This document shows, piece by piece, positions 33,719 to 45,253 of a stretch of DNA of 64,000 nt. The stretch is from Paracoccus indicus (GTDB taxonomy: Bacteria; Pseudomonadota; Alphaproteobacteria; Rhodobacterales; Rhodobacteraceae). The position numbers and the translations under genes were made by a program. The DNA lies in NCBI RefSeq assembly GCF_003056335.1, contig NZ_PYWA01000001.1, positions 1 to 64,000 of the forward strand. The letters run 5' to 3'. Numbering within the stretch: position 1 is the stretch's first letter; the number at the start of each line of letters is the position of its first letter. Below the pieces are notes generated by a model. It saw only the letters and a program-made list of their open reading frames with translations. It searched no databases and was not told the DNA's origin.

Positions 33719-34399
33719 TTGTTCAAACGACGCAAACCGCGCAGCTACGGGCAGATCGCCACCGAGATGATCTATCCGCGCGGCGGATGGCGTCGGGCCA
33801 CGCGCTATGTGATGTACCGCCTGCGCCGGCTGCCCGACCATCCCCATCGCATCGCGCGGGGCGTGGCTGCGGGCGTCTTCGTGTCCTTCACGCCGCTCTT
33901 CGGGTTCCACTTCCTCTCGGCTGCGGCGACGGCATGGATCATCGGCGGCAACATCCTTGCAGCCCTGCTCGCGACCTTCATCGGCAATCCGGTGACCCTG
34001 CCCTTCATCGCCTTCGCCTCGACCGCCGTAGGGCGTCACATCTTGGGGCTGAAGGGCGATCTGTCGCCGCATTTCATCTTTCGCGAATTTTCGCGCGCCA
34101 CGGGCGAGATCTGGCACAACATCCGGTCCATCTTCGGACCCGAGGTCGCGCATTGGAACATGCTGCACGATTTCTTCTTCCAGATCTTCTGGCCCTATGT
34201 GGTGGGCGGGACGATCCTGGGGCTGATCGTCTCGGTTGGGGTGCATTACGTGACCGTGCCGGTCTTTCGCGCCTATCAGCGGCGGCGCGAAAAGAAGATG
34301 GCCGACCGGATCGAGCGTGCCTCGCAGCGGGCGGCGGCGTTGGCGCTGCAGCGCGCGGCGGCGCTGCGGGACAAGGACGAAACTCCGCCCCGCCCCTAG
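33719..34399 (+). CDS. DUF2062 membrane protein
   Basis: The protein has 226 residues and starts with TTG at 33719 (MFKRRKPRSYGQIATEMIYPRGGWRRATRYVMYRLRR). DUF2062 features are PHRIARGVAAGVFVSFTPLFGFHFLSAAATAWIIGGNILAALLATFIGNPVTLPFI, giving two membrane helices, and a third helix PYVVGGTILGLIVSVGVHYVTVPVF. The C-terminus is a charged helix rich in Ala/Arg. The function is unknown; its place after rel is common in Rhodobacteraceae. Its TAG stop overlaps the stop of the convergent reductase gene. Confidence 0.87.
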   Translation: MFKRRKPRSYGQIATEMIYPRGGWRRATRYVMYRLRRLPDHPHRIARGVAAGVFVSFTPLFGFHFLSAAATAWIIGGNILAALLATFIGNPVTLPFIAFASTAVGRHILGLKGDLSPHFIFREFSRATGEIWHNIRSIFGPEVAHWNMLHDFFFQIFWPYVVGGTILGLIVSVGVHYVTVPVFRAYQRRREKKMADRIERASQRAAALALQRAAALRDKDETPPRP

Positions 34400-35304
34400 T
34401 ATCCCTTGGCGCGATCGACCAGGTTGGCGACCGGCTGCCCCGACATGGCACGGCGCAGGTTCTGGACGGCAACCCGTGCAGCCGTTTCGGGGCGCGTGTC
34501 TGCGGCGACATGCGGGGTGACGGTCACGCCCGGATGCGACCAGAAGGGATGGTCGCGGGGCAGCGGCTCGGTCCGGAAGACATCCAGCACCGCATGGGCG
34601 GGGCGACCGTGCTGCAACCCCTGCAGCAGCGCGTCATCGTCGATCAGTGTGCCGCGACCTGCATTGATGATCCACGCCCCCTTGGGCAGCAGGGCCAGCC
34701 TGCGGGCGTCCAGCAGGTTGCGCGTATCCGGCGTGTCGGGCAGCAGGCAGATCAGGATCTGCGATGCGGCCAGCACCCGATCCAGATCGGCCAGCGGATG
34801 CATGGCAATCCCCGGCACCGCCTTTCCCGATCGGCTGACGCCCGTGACCGCGAAGCCCACGCCCCTCAGCATGGCCGCGACAGCCTGCCCCAATTCCCCC
34901 ACGCCAAGAATGGTGACCGCCCGTTCCGTCGCCAAAGGCGGGATCTGCCCGTTCCGCCATGTGCCGTCCTGCGCATAGCCGTCCATGCCCAGATGCGCCC
35001 GCATCGCCCAGCCCGTGCAATACTCGGCCATGCCCTGCGCCAGCCCCGGATCGACCATCCGCGCCAGCGGCTGCGTCAGGCTGTCATTGGTGACGATCCG
35101 TTCGACCCCGGCCCAGAGGCTCTGGATCAGGCGCACGTTCGCATAGGGGGTGAAATCGGTGATGTCACCGCCCGGCGCATAGATGATGGCGTCGAAGCTG
35201 GCCGGGTCGCCGTCGCGCTGCAGGTCCATCTCCGGGTCGGCGGCGCGCAGGGCGGGCGCCCATTCGTCCCAGGCTGCGGGGGATGCGGAAAAGCGGACCT
35301 TCAT
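34396..35304 (-). CDS. ghrA: Glyoxylate/hydroxypyruvate reductase A-like D-2-hydroxyacid dehydrogenase
   Basis: The protein has 302 residues from ATG 35304 (MKVRFSASPAAWDEWAPALRAADPEMD), with GAGGTGA upstream. The NAD(P) motif is VTILGVGELGQAVAAMLRGVGFAVTGVSRSG. The catalytic Arg is in IINAGRGTLIDDDAL, Glu in LDVFRTEPLPRDHPFWSHP and His in VTVTPHVAADTRPETA. It matches the GhrA branch, which reduces glyoxylate and hydroxypyruvate. It overlaps tail to tail with the DUF2062 gene (shared ctag) and lies 4 bp beyond rodA. Confidence 0.9.
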   Translation of the reverse strand: MKVRFSASPAAWDEWAPALRAADPEMDLQRDGDPASFDAIIYAPGGDITDFTPYANVRLIQSLWAGVERIVTNDSLTQPLARMVDPGLAQGMAEYCTGWAMRAHLGMDGYAQDGTWRNGQIPPLATERAVTILGVGELGQAVAAMLRGVGFAVTGVSRSGKAVPGIAMHPLADLDRVLAASQILICLLPDTPDTRNLLDARRLALLPKGAWIINAGRGTLIDDDALLQGLQHGRPAHAVLDVFRTEPLPRDHPFWSHPGVTVTPHVAADTRPETAARVAVQNLRRAMSGQPVANLVDRAKGY

Positions 35305-35308
35305 GGCG

Positions 35309-36448
35309 TCACCTCGGTCTGTGGACATGCGCGGATTGCACCAGGCCGAAACCCAGCATCAGGATCATCAGCGAGGTGCCGCCATAGCTGACCAGCGGCA
35401 GGGGCGATCCCTTGGCGGGAAGCAGCCCCATGACGGTCGCCATGTTGATGGCGAAATACAGGAAGAACGTGCCGCTGATCCCGATGGTGATCAGGCTGGC
35501 AAAACGGTCCCGGTTCGACAGCGCCGAATAGAGACAGAACCCCACGATGAGCATATAGAGCGTCAGCAGGGAAAAGGCCCCGATGAAACCGAACTCTTCT
35601 GAAAGAACCGTGAAGATGAAATCGGTATGCTTCTCGGGCAGGAAATTCAGCCGCGACTGCGTGCCCTGCATGAAGCCGCGCCCCGACCAGCCCCCTGACC
35701 CAAGCGCGATCTGGCTTTGGATGATGTTGTAGCCCGCGCCCAAGGGGTCGGCGGTGGGGTCCAGGAAGGTGTCGATGCGGCGGAACTGGTATTCCTTCAG
35801 CAATTGCCAATCGGTGCCGCGCGATTGCATCACGGCATAGACCATGCCCACGCCCGCCCCGATCACGACCGCGAAATACCACAGCGACACCCCGGCAGCG
35901 AACATCACGATGCCGCCCCCGGTGATCAGCATGATCGAGGTGCCAAGGTCCGGCTGCATCAGCACCAGCGCCGTCGGTGCCAGGATCAGCACCACCGGGA
36001 TCAGCACCCACAGCGGGCGCGACACCTTCTTCAGATCTAGCCAGTCGTAATAGGCCGCCAGCAGCAGCACTTGCGAAATCTTCATCAGCTCGGACGGCTG
36101 GACGCGGATCGGCCCAATGTCGATCCAGCGCTGCGCCCCCATGCCGATGGCCCCGAACAGGTCCACCGCCACCAGCAGCAGGAAGCAGACCACATAGGCC
36201 GAGACGGATATCCCGCGCCAGAACCACATCGGCACGAAGGCCAGGCCCAGCATGATGACCATGCCGACCGCAAAGCGGTACATCTGCGGCTGCGCCCATG
36301 TCTCGATCTGACCGCCCGCCACGGAATAGAGCATCAGGAACCCAATGCAGCAGACGGCGGTGATCAGCAGGACCAGCGGCCAGTTGATGAAGAAGACCTT
36401 GCGCAGCCCGGTGGGGACCTGTGCGACCTTGTAGTCCAGATATGACAT
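35309..36448 (-). CDS. rodA: Rod-shape SEDS peptidoglycan glycosyltransferase RodA
   Basis: The protein has 379 residues from MSYLDYKVAQVPTGLRKVFFINW. It has ten membrane helices of the SEDS family. Diagnostic are MQPDLGTSIMLITGG (with the catalytic Asp region), GSGGWSGRGFMQGTQSRLNFLPEKHTDFIFTVLSEEFGFIGA, and the C-terminal LPLVSYGGTSLMILMLGFGLVQS. It polymerises lipid II together with PBP2, whose gene ends 7 bp upstream. It is the last gene of the mreB-mreC-mreD-mrdA-rodA operon. Confidence 0.96.
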   Translation of the reverse strand: MSYLDYKVAQVPTGLRKVFFINWPLVLLITAVCCIGFLMLYSVAGGQIETWAQPQMYRFAVGMVIMLGLAFVPMWFWRGISVSAYVVCFLLLVAVDLFGAIGMGAQRWIDIGPIRVQPSELMKISQVLLLAAYYDWLDLKKVSRPLWVLIPVVLILAPTALVLMQPDLGTSIMLITGGGIVMFAAGVSLWYFAVVIGAGVGMVYAVMQSRGTDWQLLKEYQFRRIDTFLDPTADPLGAGYNIIQSQIALGSGGWSGRGFMQGTQSRLNFLPEKHTDFIFTVLSEEFGFIGAFSLLTLYMLIVGFCLYSALSNRDRFASLITIGISGTFFLYFAINMATVMGLLPAKGSPLPLVSYGGTSLMILMLGFGLVQSAHVHRPR

Positions 36449-36455
36449 GGGCCCC

Positions 36456-38402
36456 TCAGGCGCGGCTGCGGCCGGGGCGCGGGGCCTCCGGCGTGTAAAG
36501 CTGCATGGCGTTGTGACGTTCTTCCATGGCGGCGCGCTGGTTCGAGGGCACGGCATCCAGCGGCGGCAGGCCGCCGTTCAGCGCGAACAGCAGGATGTCG
36601 CGGGCGATGGGCGCCGCGACGGTCGATCCGCCGCCGCCATGTTCCACCACGACCGACACGGCATAGCGCGGCGCCTCATAGGGCGCATAGCAGACGAACA
36701 ACGCATGGTCCCGGCGTTCCCAAGGCAGTTGATCGTTCGAGATCACGCCCCGCGCCCGTTCGGCGGCGGTGATGTTGCGAACCTGGCTGGTGCCGGTCTT
36801 GCCGACCATGCGCCATTCCTCGCGCTCGATCCGGGCCTTGCGGGCCGTGCCGCGGGCGCTGTTCATCACCGCGTCCATGCCCGCGCGCGCCACCTTCAGC
36901 GAGGCCTCGCTGATGTCCAATGGCGGGAAATCCTCGGGCAGTTTCCTGACCCCGTCGATGGATCGGATCAGCTGCGGCTCGATCGCGCGGCCCGAAGCGA
37001 CACGCGCGGTCATCACCGCCAGCTGCAGGGGCGAGGCCAGCACGTATCCCTGCCCGATCGAGGCGTTCAGGCTGTCGCCGATCTGCCAGGCCTGATCATA
37101 GCGCGCCTGCTTCCACGCACGGTCGGGTGCGATGCCTTCGGACACCGCCGACATCGGCAGGTCGTGCTTGACCCCGATGCCCAGCTTGCGCGCCATGATG
37201 GCGATGCGGTCGATGCCCACCCGCTGCGCCAGTTCATAGTAATAGACGTCACAGCTTTCCTCGAGGCTCTTGACGGCATCGACCGAACCATGGCCGCCCC
37301 TGCTCCAGCAGTGGAAGCGGCGACCGCCAAGTTCGGTATAGCCCGGACAGAAGAAACGGCTGCCGGAATTGATGACCCCGGCCTCGAGCCCTGCCAGCAG
37401 CGTCACCAGCTTGAAGGTGGAACCGGGGGGATAGACGCCTTGCACGGTCTTGTCGGCCAGCGGGCGGTGGTCGTGATCCATCAGCCCGCGATAATCCTTG
37501 GTGGAAATGCCGCGCACGAACTTGTTGGGATCGAAGCTGGGCGAGGAACAGATCGCGACCAGCTCGCCCGTGTGGCAATCCATGACGACGGCCGCGGCGC
37601 TTTCCTCGCCCAAGCGCTGCGCGCAATAGTTCTGCAATTGGGCATCGACGGTCAGCTGCACGGTCGCGCCCTGTTCGCCTTCCTGGCGCGACAGCTGGCG
37701 CATTTCTCGGCCGGTGCTGTTCACTTCGACCCGGCGGGCGCCGGCCTTGCCGCGCAGGACTTCCTCAAGCCGGCCCTCGACGCCGATCTTGCCCAGCTGG
37801 AAGTCGGGCAGGCGCAACACGGGGTCAGGATCCTCGATCCGCGACAGGTCGTAATCCGACACTGGCCCGACATAGCCCATGACATGCGCCAGATCGCCCG
37901 CCCGCGGATAGGCCCGCGACAGCGCCGATTCCGGCGTCACGCCGGGCAGCGAGGGCGCATTGACGGCGATGGTGCTGAACTGTTCCCAGGACAGGCGGTC
38001 GGCCAAGACTATGGGGGTGATGGCGCTGCGCTTGGAAAACTCGTCGCGCAGTTCGGACATCCGGGCGTCGCTGATGGGGATCAACTGTGCCAGCCGCTGC
38101 AGGACGGGTTCGACGTCGCCGCCCGCTTCCTCGCGGGTCAGGGTCACGCGGTAATTCTGTTCGTTCCCTGCCACGATCAGGCCGGTCCGGTCCAGAATCA
38201 GCCCGCGCGAGGGCGGCAGCAGCCGGATCTTGATCGAGTTGCCGTCCGCCAGCATGCGGTATTCATCGGCATGGTCCAGCTGCATCGACCGCATCTTCAG
38301 CGCCAGCGTGGTGACCGTGCCGATCTGGATGCCCGCCAGCAGCAGGCCCCGGCGCGTGATGCCACGGTTGCTGTCGACGATGTCACGTTGCGATTTCTTC
38401 AT
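36456..38402 (-). CDS. mrdA: Penicillin-binding protein 2 (elongasome transpeptidase)
   Basis: The protein has 648 residues from ATG 38402 (MKKSQRDIVDSNRGITRRGLLLAGIQIG), preceded by AGGAAGGG. One membrane anchor lies at 16-36. The pedestal domain has LPPSRGLILDRTGLIVAGN. The transpeptidase motifs are SxxK in YPPGSTFKLVTLLAG, SxN in ESCDVYYYEL, and KTG in RMVGKTGTSQV. It cross-links peptidoglycan on the periplasmic face, pairing with RodA. The C-terminus has a basic tail (APRPGRSRA). Confidence 0.96.
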   Translation of the reverse strand: MKKSQRDIVDSNRGITRRGLLLAGIQIGTVTTLALKMRSMQLDHADEYRMLADGNSIKIRLLPPSRGLILDRTGLIVAGNEQNYRVTLTREEAGGDVEPVLQRLAQLIPISDARMSELRDEFSKRSAITPIVLADRLSWEQFSTIAVNAPSLPGVTPESALSRAYPRAGDLAHVMGYVGPVSDYDLSRIEDPDPVLRLPDFQLGKIGVEGRLEEVLRGKAGARRVEVNSTGREMRQLSRQEGEQGATVQLTVDAQLQNYCAQRLGEESAAAVVMDCHTGELVAICSSPSFDPNKFVRGISTKDYRGLMDHDHRPLADKTVQGVYPPGSTFKLVTLLAGLEAGVINSGSRFFCPGYTELGGRRFHCWSRGGHGSVDAVKSLEESCDVYYYELAQRVGIDRIAIMARKLGIGVKHDLPMSAVSEGIAPDRAWKQARYDQAWQIGDSLNASIGQGYVLASPLQLAVMTARVASGRAIEPQLIRSIDGVRKLPEDFPPLDISEASLKVARAGMDAVMNSARGTARKARIEREEWRMVGKTGTSQVRNITAAERARGVISNDQLPWERRDHALFVCYAPYEAPRYAVSVVVEHGGGGSTVAAPIARDILLFALNGGLPPLDAVPSNQRAAMEERHNAMQLYTPEAPRPGRSRA

Positions 38403-38415
38403 CGCGGAACCCTTC

Positions 38416-38937
38416 CTACGCGCCCTCGGGGCGACCCGTGCGGCGCAGGCCCAGCAACCACCGCGCCGCAAAGATCACCAGGGGATAGACCAGCACCGTC
38501 GCCAGAAACTGCAGGATCACTTGTCCAAGCGCCGGGACGGGCAGCATGAACAGGATCTGGACGAGACGGTTTCCCAGCATCATCAGACCGATCAGCATGG
38601 TCACCCGCAGCCATTCAACCATGAATGGCTGGTCGCGCCAACGGTGCTCTCGAACTCGTGCGGCCTCGCTGCCCATCAGGACGAAGGCGGTCCAGAGGCC
38701 AAGCGGGCGCATCAGCAGGACATCCTCGATCAGCACGGCGACGACGATGACGGGTGCGGACAGCTGGTCGGGACGGCGCAGTACCCAAGCCAGGATCAGC
38801 GCCAGCATCATGTCGGGACCGGGCCAGCCCATGATGCCACCCTTCAACGGCAGCAGGCGGATGAACAGCAGCACCGCGGCTGCCAGCAGGAACACCGCCG
38901 TGCCGGTCACGAAGCTGCGGCTTGGCAGTTGGATCAT
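38416..38937 (-). CDS. mreD: Rod shape-determining protein MreD
   Basis: The protein has 173 residues with about five to six membrane helices, for example FVTGTAVFLLAAAVLLFIRLLPL, MMLALILAWVLRR and VILQFLATVLVYPLVIFAARWLL. MreD is poorly conserved. The call rests on size, topology and position between mreC (4-bp overlap) and mrdA (13 bp). It is part of the inner-membrane elongasome that ties MreB filaments to PBP2/RodA. Confidence 0.9.
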   Translation of the reverse strand: MIQLPSRSFVTGTAVFLLAAAVLLFIRLLPLKGGIMGWPGPDMMLALILAWVLRRPDQLSAPVIVVAVLIEDVLLMRPLGLWTAFVLMGSEAARVREHRWRDQPFMVEWLRVTMLIGLMMLGNRLVQILFMLPVPALGQVILQFLATVLVYPLVIFAARWLLGLRRTGRPEGA

Positions 38938-39872
38938 GGCGAGGTGCCCGGATCCAGCGCATCGGTGGCGGATGCGGCCTCGACGGGGCTGTCGGGCAGC
39001 ATGGGGCCGATGAAGCCCTCGGGGCCGCGGCGGATGACGGCGGTGGTATCGACGACGGCCTCGGCGGAGTGGGATCGCAGGACGCGCAGGAATTCCAGCC
39101 GGCCATAGTCGGCGGCCATGCGCACGCGCATCCGGCCATCCGTGCCCTGCGCCACCTGCCCCACCAGCAGACCCGGCGGGAAGACCCCGCCATCGCCCGA
39201 GGTGACGATCCGGTCGCCCGGCCGCACGTTGTCGCCCGATTCGATGAATTCCAGCACCGGCAGCGGCGTGTTGTCTCCCGTGGCCAGCGCCCGTTCGCCC
39301 GTAGGCTGGACCACCACCGGGATGCGCGAAGACGGATCGGTCAGCAGCACGACGCGGCTGGTCCGCTGCCCCACGCCCGCGATGCGCCCCACCAGCCCAA
39401 GGCCGTCCATCGTGGCCCAGCCCTCGATGATGCCGTCGCGCGCGCCGACGTTCAGCAGCACCGACTGGCGAAAGGCCGATCCGCTGTCCATCGTCACCAC
39501 GCCGGTGACGCTGGTCAACGCCGGATCAAGGCGCACGTTGTTCTGGGCCAACAGCTTGCTGTTTTCCTGTTCCAGCTGGACGGCGGCTTCCTTCCAGGCG
39601 GACATGCGCTGCAATTCGCGGCGCAATTCCTGGTTCTGTTCGTAGAGCCGGGCATAGCTCTGGAAGCCCGCGACCATTTCCGAGACGCGGGTCACCGGCA
39701 CCAGCGCCCATTCGAAGCGCGGCACGATCCGGTCGATCATCGCGGTGCGCATCTGTTCGGCGCGCGGGCTGTCGATGCGCCAGAACAGGAACAGCGCCAG
39801 CAGGGCAAGCGCCATCACCGCGATCAGGACGCGCCGAACGGGGGTCGCGAAATCTGGTCCCTTGCGGGCCAT
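38934..39872 (-). CDS. mreC: Rod shape-determining protein MreC
   Basis: The protein has 312 residues. A single anchor helix lies at 14-31 (VLIAVMALALLALFLFW), a coiled coil at about 62-100 (LYEQNQELRRELQRMSAWKEAAVQLEQENSKLL), then the double beta-barrel domain with SGSAFRQSVLLNVGARDGIIEGWATMDGLGLVGRI, VVLLTDPSSRIPVVV and VTSGDGGVFPPGLLVGQV. It is periplasmic and activates PBP2. The C-terminal extension is Pro/Glu-rich. It starts 6 bp after mreB. Confidence 0.95.
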   Translation of the reverse strand: MARKGPDFATPVRRVLIAVMALALLALFLFWRIDSPRAEQMRTAMIDRIVPRFEWALVPVTRVSEMVAGFQSYARLYEQNQELRRELQRMSAWKEAAVQLEQENSKLLAQNNVRLDPALTSVTGVVTMDSGSAFRQSVLLNVGARDGIIEGWATMDGLGLVGRIAGVGQRTSRVVLLTDPSSRIPVVVQPTGERALATGDNTPLPVLEFIESGDNVRPGDRIVTSGDGGVFPPGLLVGQVAQGTDGRMRVRMAADYGRLEFLRVLRSHSAEAVVDTTAVIRRGPEGFIGPMLPDSPVEAASATDALDPGTSP

Positions 39873-39878
39873 ATGCGA

Positions 39879-42690
<2,812 letters not shown>

Positions 42691-42710
42691 CTGTCTGGGT
42701 CTTTCTTACG

Positions 42711-42793
42711 GCCCGTCATCGGGCGTCATGCGTGTCTTGGGATGAACCCGGACCATGAACCTGACTGAGCGGCGGCCCGGACGACCCGCTCAG
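42711..42793 (-). promoter_or_regulatory. Candidate leuA attenuator stems
   Basis: On the reverse strand CTGAGCGG (42786-42793, overlapping the leader stop) pairs perfectly with CCGCTCAG (42765-42772). Further on GCCCG-ATGA-CGGGC (42711-42724) forms a compact stem 20 bp before leuA, near its AAGAAAG ribosome site. The first looks like an anti-terminator or pause stem. The second could mask translation initiation rather than end transcription, as no U-run follows. Confidence 0.45.
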
Positions 42794-42888
42794 CGCAGCG
42801 TAAGACGCAACAGACCACGGGGATGCACGGCCGAAAGCGCCCCTTGGGGCGGCAGGATGGCGGCGGCAATGTCGTGCTTCCGGGTCAT
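42790..42888 (-). CDS. Leucine-rich leader peptide of leuA (32 residues)
   Basis: The frame runs from ATG 42888 (MTRKHDIAAAILPPQG...) and ends HPRGLLRLTLR then TGA. Four of the last seven codons are Leu (CTG TTG CGT CTT ACG CTG CGC). It lies 99 bp before leuA, has no Shine-Dalgarno site, and its ATG sits 7 bp after a CATATT -10, so it is probably translated from a leaderless transcript. Leu leader peptides before leuA are known as attenuators in proteobacteria. It would sense charged tRNA-Leu. Confidence 0.65.
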   Translation of the reverse strand: MTRKHDIAAAILPPQGALSAVHPRGLLRLTLR

Positions 42889-42895
42889 GGGGGCG

Positions 42896-42924
42896 AATAT
42901 GCAGGGACGACCCGCGATTGGAAA
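42896..42924 (-). promoter_or_regulatory. Promoter of the leuA leader
   Basis: Reverse-strand TTTCCA (-35, 42919-42924) and CATATT (-10, 42896-42901) are 17 bp apart. The leader ATG begins 7 bp after the -10. Apart from this, the leader and its stems, nothing else is evident in the 415-bp gap 42691-43105. Confidence 0.5.
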
Positions 42925-43105
42925 GTCAAAAATGCGCCCCGTCGTCGCCGCGCGGCTGGAACGGGCTGCGCGAACGACAGGCAGATGTCCGGCATCGGTG
43001 CGCGGCGCGATATGTATCGCTACATTTCCTCTGGCCCTTGGCAAAAGCTGTGCCTATCCTTTCAGCACCGACATAACAAAACGAAAACCAACAGATGAGG
43101 GTAAG

Positions 43106-43540
43106 ATGTCACGCAAACTGGTCGTCGGTTTCGACGGCAGCGATGCCTCGCTGCGGGCGCTTGATTTCGCCATCACACGGGCGCAGGCGCAGGGGGACAG
43201 CCTGCTGATCGCCCATGTCCTGGAATGGTCGCCCTACAGCTTCCTGACCCCGAGCGAGCTGGAGGAACGCCACCGCCGCCGCAAGGAGGAACTGCTGCGC
43301 GCCGAAACCGCCGTGATGCGCCCCGTGATGAAGCGCATGGAGGACGCCGGCATCCCTTTCGAGACGACCATGCGCTATGGCCATATCGCCGAAACGCTGT
43401 GCCGCGTCGCCAAGGACGCCGATGGCGCCATGATCTTCATCGGCCGGATGGGCAATTCGGGCTTTGCCACCCGCATCTTCGGATCGGTCGCGGCCACGCT
43501 GGCGCAGGTGGCGCCGGTGCCGGTCGTCATCGTTCCCTGA
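43106..43540 (+). CDS. Universal stress protein UspA family
   Basis: The protein has 144 residues from ATG 43106, with GAGGGTAAG upstream. MSRKLVVGFDGSDASLRALDFAI is the UspA N-terminus. A nucleotide loop of the form GxxGxxx is present as IGRMGNSGFATRIFGSVAATLAQVAPVPVVIVP, close to the ATP-binding G2xG9xGS pattern. It probably binds ATP and aids stress survival. It lies 34 bp upstream of the AGCS symporter and may be co-transcribed with it. Confidence 0.9.
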   Translation: MSRKLVVGFDGSDASLRALDFAITRAQAQGDSLLIAHVLEWSPYSFLTPSELEERHRRRKEELLRAETAVMRPVMKRMEDAGIPFETTMRYGHIAETLCRVAKDADGAMIFIGRMGNSGFATRIFGSVAATLAQVAPVPVVIVP

Positions 43541-43574
43541 AGCCAGCGCGTCATCAATCAAGGACATCCATATC

Positions 43575-45119
43575 ATGGAACATTCCACAAGGGCGCTGAT
43601 GACGGCGGGCATGGCGGCAGGTCTGACCGCAGGCCCCGCCGCCGCGCAGGGGATCGACGAGACCATCAACACGGTGTTCGCCAATTCGACGGGCTGGTTC
43701 GTCAGCCTGATCTTTTCCAACTTTCCGGGCACCAGCTTTCCCTGGATCGTCGGCTGGCTGGTGATCGCGGCGATCATCTTCACCATCTACTTCGGCCTGG
43801 TGCAGCTGCGCTTCTTCGGCCATGCCATCGCGCTGGTGCGGGGCGATTATTCCGACCCCAATGACGCGGGCGAGGTCAGCCACTTCCAGGCGCTGACGAC
43901 TGCCCTTTCAGGCACCGTGGGCCTTGGCAACATCGCGGGCGTCGCGGTGGCCGTGGGCATCGGCGGTCCGGGGGCGACCTTCTGGATGATCCTGGCGGGC
44001 CTGCTTGGCATGGCCACCAAGTTCACCGAATGCACCCTGGGCGTGAAATACCGCAACGAGTATGCCGACGGCACCGTCTCGGGCGGTCCGATGTACTACA
44101 TGACCAAGGGCTTTGCCGAGCGCGGCAAGCCGGGCGGCAAGATCCTGGCCGTTCTGTTCGCGATCTTCTGCATTCTCGGGTCCTTCGGTGGCGGGAACAT
44201 GTTCCAGTCGAACCAGGCCCATGCCCAGATCATCAACGTGGTGGGCGACTATCCGGGCTGGATCACGGGCGTCGTCATGGCGGTCATCGTCTTCCTGGTC
44301 ATCGTCGGCGGTCTGAAGTCCATCGCCAGCGTGACCGAGAAGATCGTGCCCTTCATGGCCGCGCTCTATGTCGGCACGGCGCTGATCATCATCGCCATGA
44401 ACTACGACATGATCGGTTCGGCCTTCGGCCAGATCTTCGCGGGCGCCTTCACCAATGACGGTGTCGTGGGCGGGGCCATCGGTGCGCTGATCCAAGGCTT
44501 CCGCCGGGCCGCCTTCTCGAACGAGGCGGGCGTCGGTTCGGCCGCCATCGCCCACAGCGCGGTGCGCACCAAGGAACCCGTGACCGAGGGCGTCGTGTCC
44601 CTGCTGGAGCCATTCATCGACACGGTCGTCATCTGCACCATGACGGCGCTGGTGATCATCATCACCGGCCAGCTGGTCACCGATCCCGAAACCGGGCTGT
44701 TCGTCATGAACGAGGCCGGCACCGCGATCCGCACCGTCGGCGACAACAGCGGCGTGGCCCTGACCTCGGCGGCGTTCAGCAGCTCGTTCGGGTGGTTCCG
44801 CTACATCCTGGTCGTGGCGGTCGTGCTCTTCGCCTTCTCGACCATGATCTCCTGGAGCTACTACGGGTTGAAGGCCTGGACCTTCCTCTTCGGCGAGGGA
44901 CAGACCAAGGAGCTGGTCTTCAAGATCATCTTCTGCATCTTCGTCATCATCGGCGCCTCGGCCGGCCTGGGCCCGGTCATCGACTTCTCGGATGCGGCGA
45001 TCTTCGCCATGGCCGTCGTCAACATCATCGCGCTCTACATGCTGATGCCCATCGTCAAGGCCGAGATGTCGCGCTATGCGGCGCGGCTGAAGTCGGGCGA
45101 CATCCGCAAGTACGACTGA
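43575..45119 (+). CDS. Sodium:alanine symporter (AGCS family)
   Basis: The protein has 514 residues. An N-terminal signal-like segment (MTAGMAAGLTAGPAAAQG) is unusual for the family but common in Rhodobacteraceae copies. Signature regions are FQALTTALSGTVGLGNIAGVAVAVGIGGPGATFWM, KFTECTLGVKYR, GGPMYYMTKG, and FRRAAFSNEAGVGSAAIAHSAVRTKEPVTEGVVSLLEPFIDT. About eleven membrane helices are visible. It imports alanine or glycine with Na+. A strong terminator follows. Confidence 0.94.
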   Translation: MEHSTRALMTAGMAAGLTAGPAAAQGIDETINTVFANSTGWFVSLIFSNFPGTSFPWIVGWLVIAAIIFTIYFGLVQLRFFGHAIALVRGDYSDPNDAGEVSHFQALTTALSGTVGLGNIAGVAVAVGIGGPGATFWMILAGLLGMATKFTECTLGVKYRNEYADGTVSGGPMYYMTKGFAERGKPGGKILAVLFAIFCILGSFGGGNMFQSNQAHAQIINVVGDYPGWITGVVMAVIVFLVIVGGLKSIASVTEKIVPFMAALYVGTALIIIAMNYDMIGSAFGQIFAGAFTNDGVVGGAIGALIQGFRRAAFSNEAGVGSAAIAHSAVRTKEPVTEGVVSLLEPFIDTVVICTMTALVIIITGQLVTDPETGLFVMNEAGTAIRTVGDNSGVALTSAAFSSSFGWFRYILVVAVVLFAFSTMISWSYYGLKAWTFLFGEGQTKELVFKIIFCIFVIIGASAGLGPVIDFSDAAIFAMAVVNIIALYMLMPIVKAEMSRYAARLKSGDIRKYD

Positions 45120-45143
45120 CCGTCCATCGGACGCACAACCTTG

Positions 45144-45168
45144 GGGCGGGCGCGGTTTGCGCCCGCCC
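45144..45168 (+). terminator. Terminator after the alanine symporter
   Basis: A perfect 10-bp stem, gggcgggcgc with gcgcccgccc, has a 5-nt loop and is followed by tttt. It starts 25 bp after the stop. Confidence 0.9.
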
Positions 45169-45253
45169 TTTTCGTTGCGATCGCCAGTGGCCCCTTCCGC
45201 GAATATGTGGCAAGGACGCGACCTGGTTGCACGCGAGAGAGAGGATCGGGACG

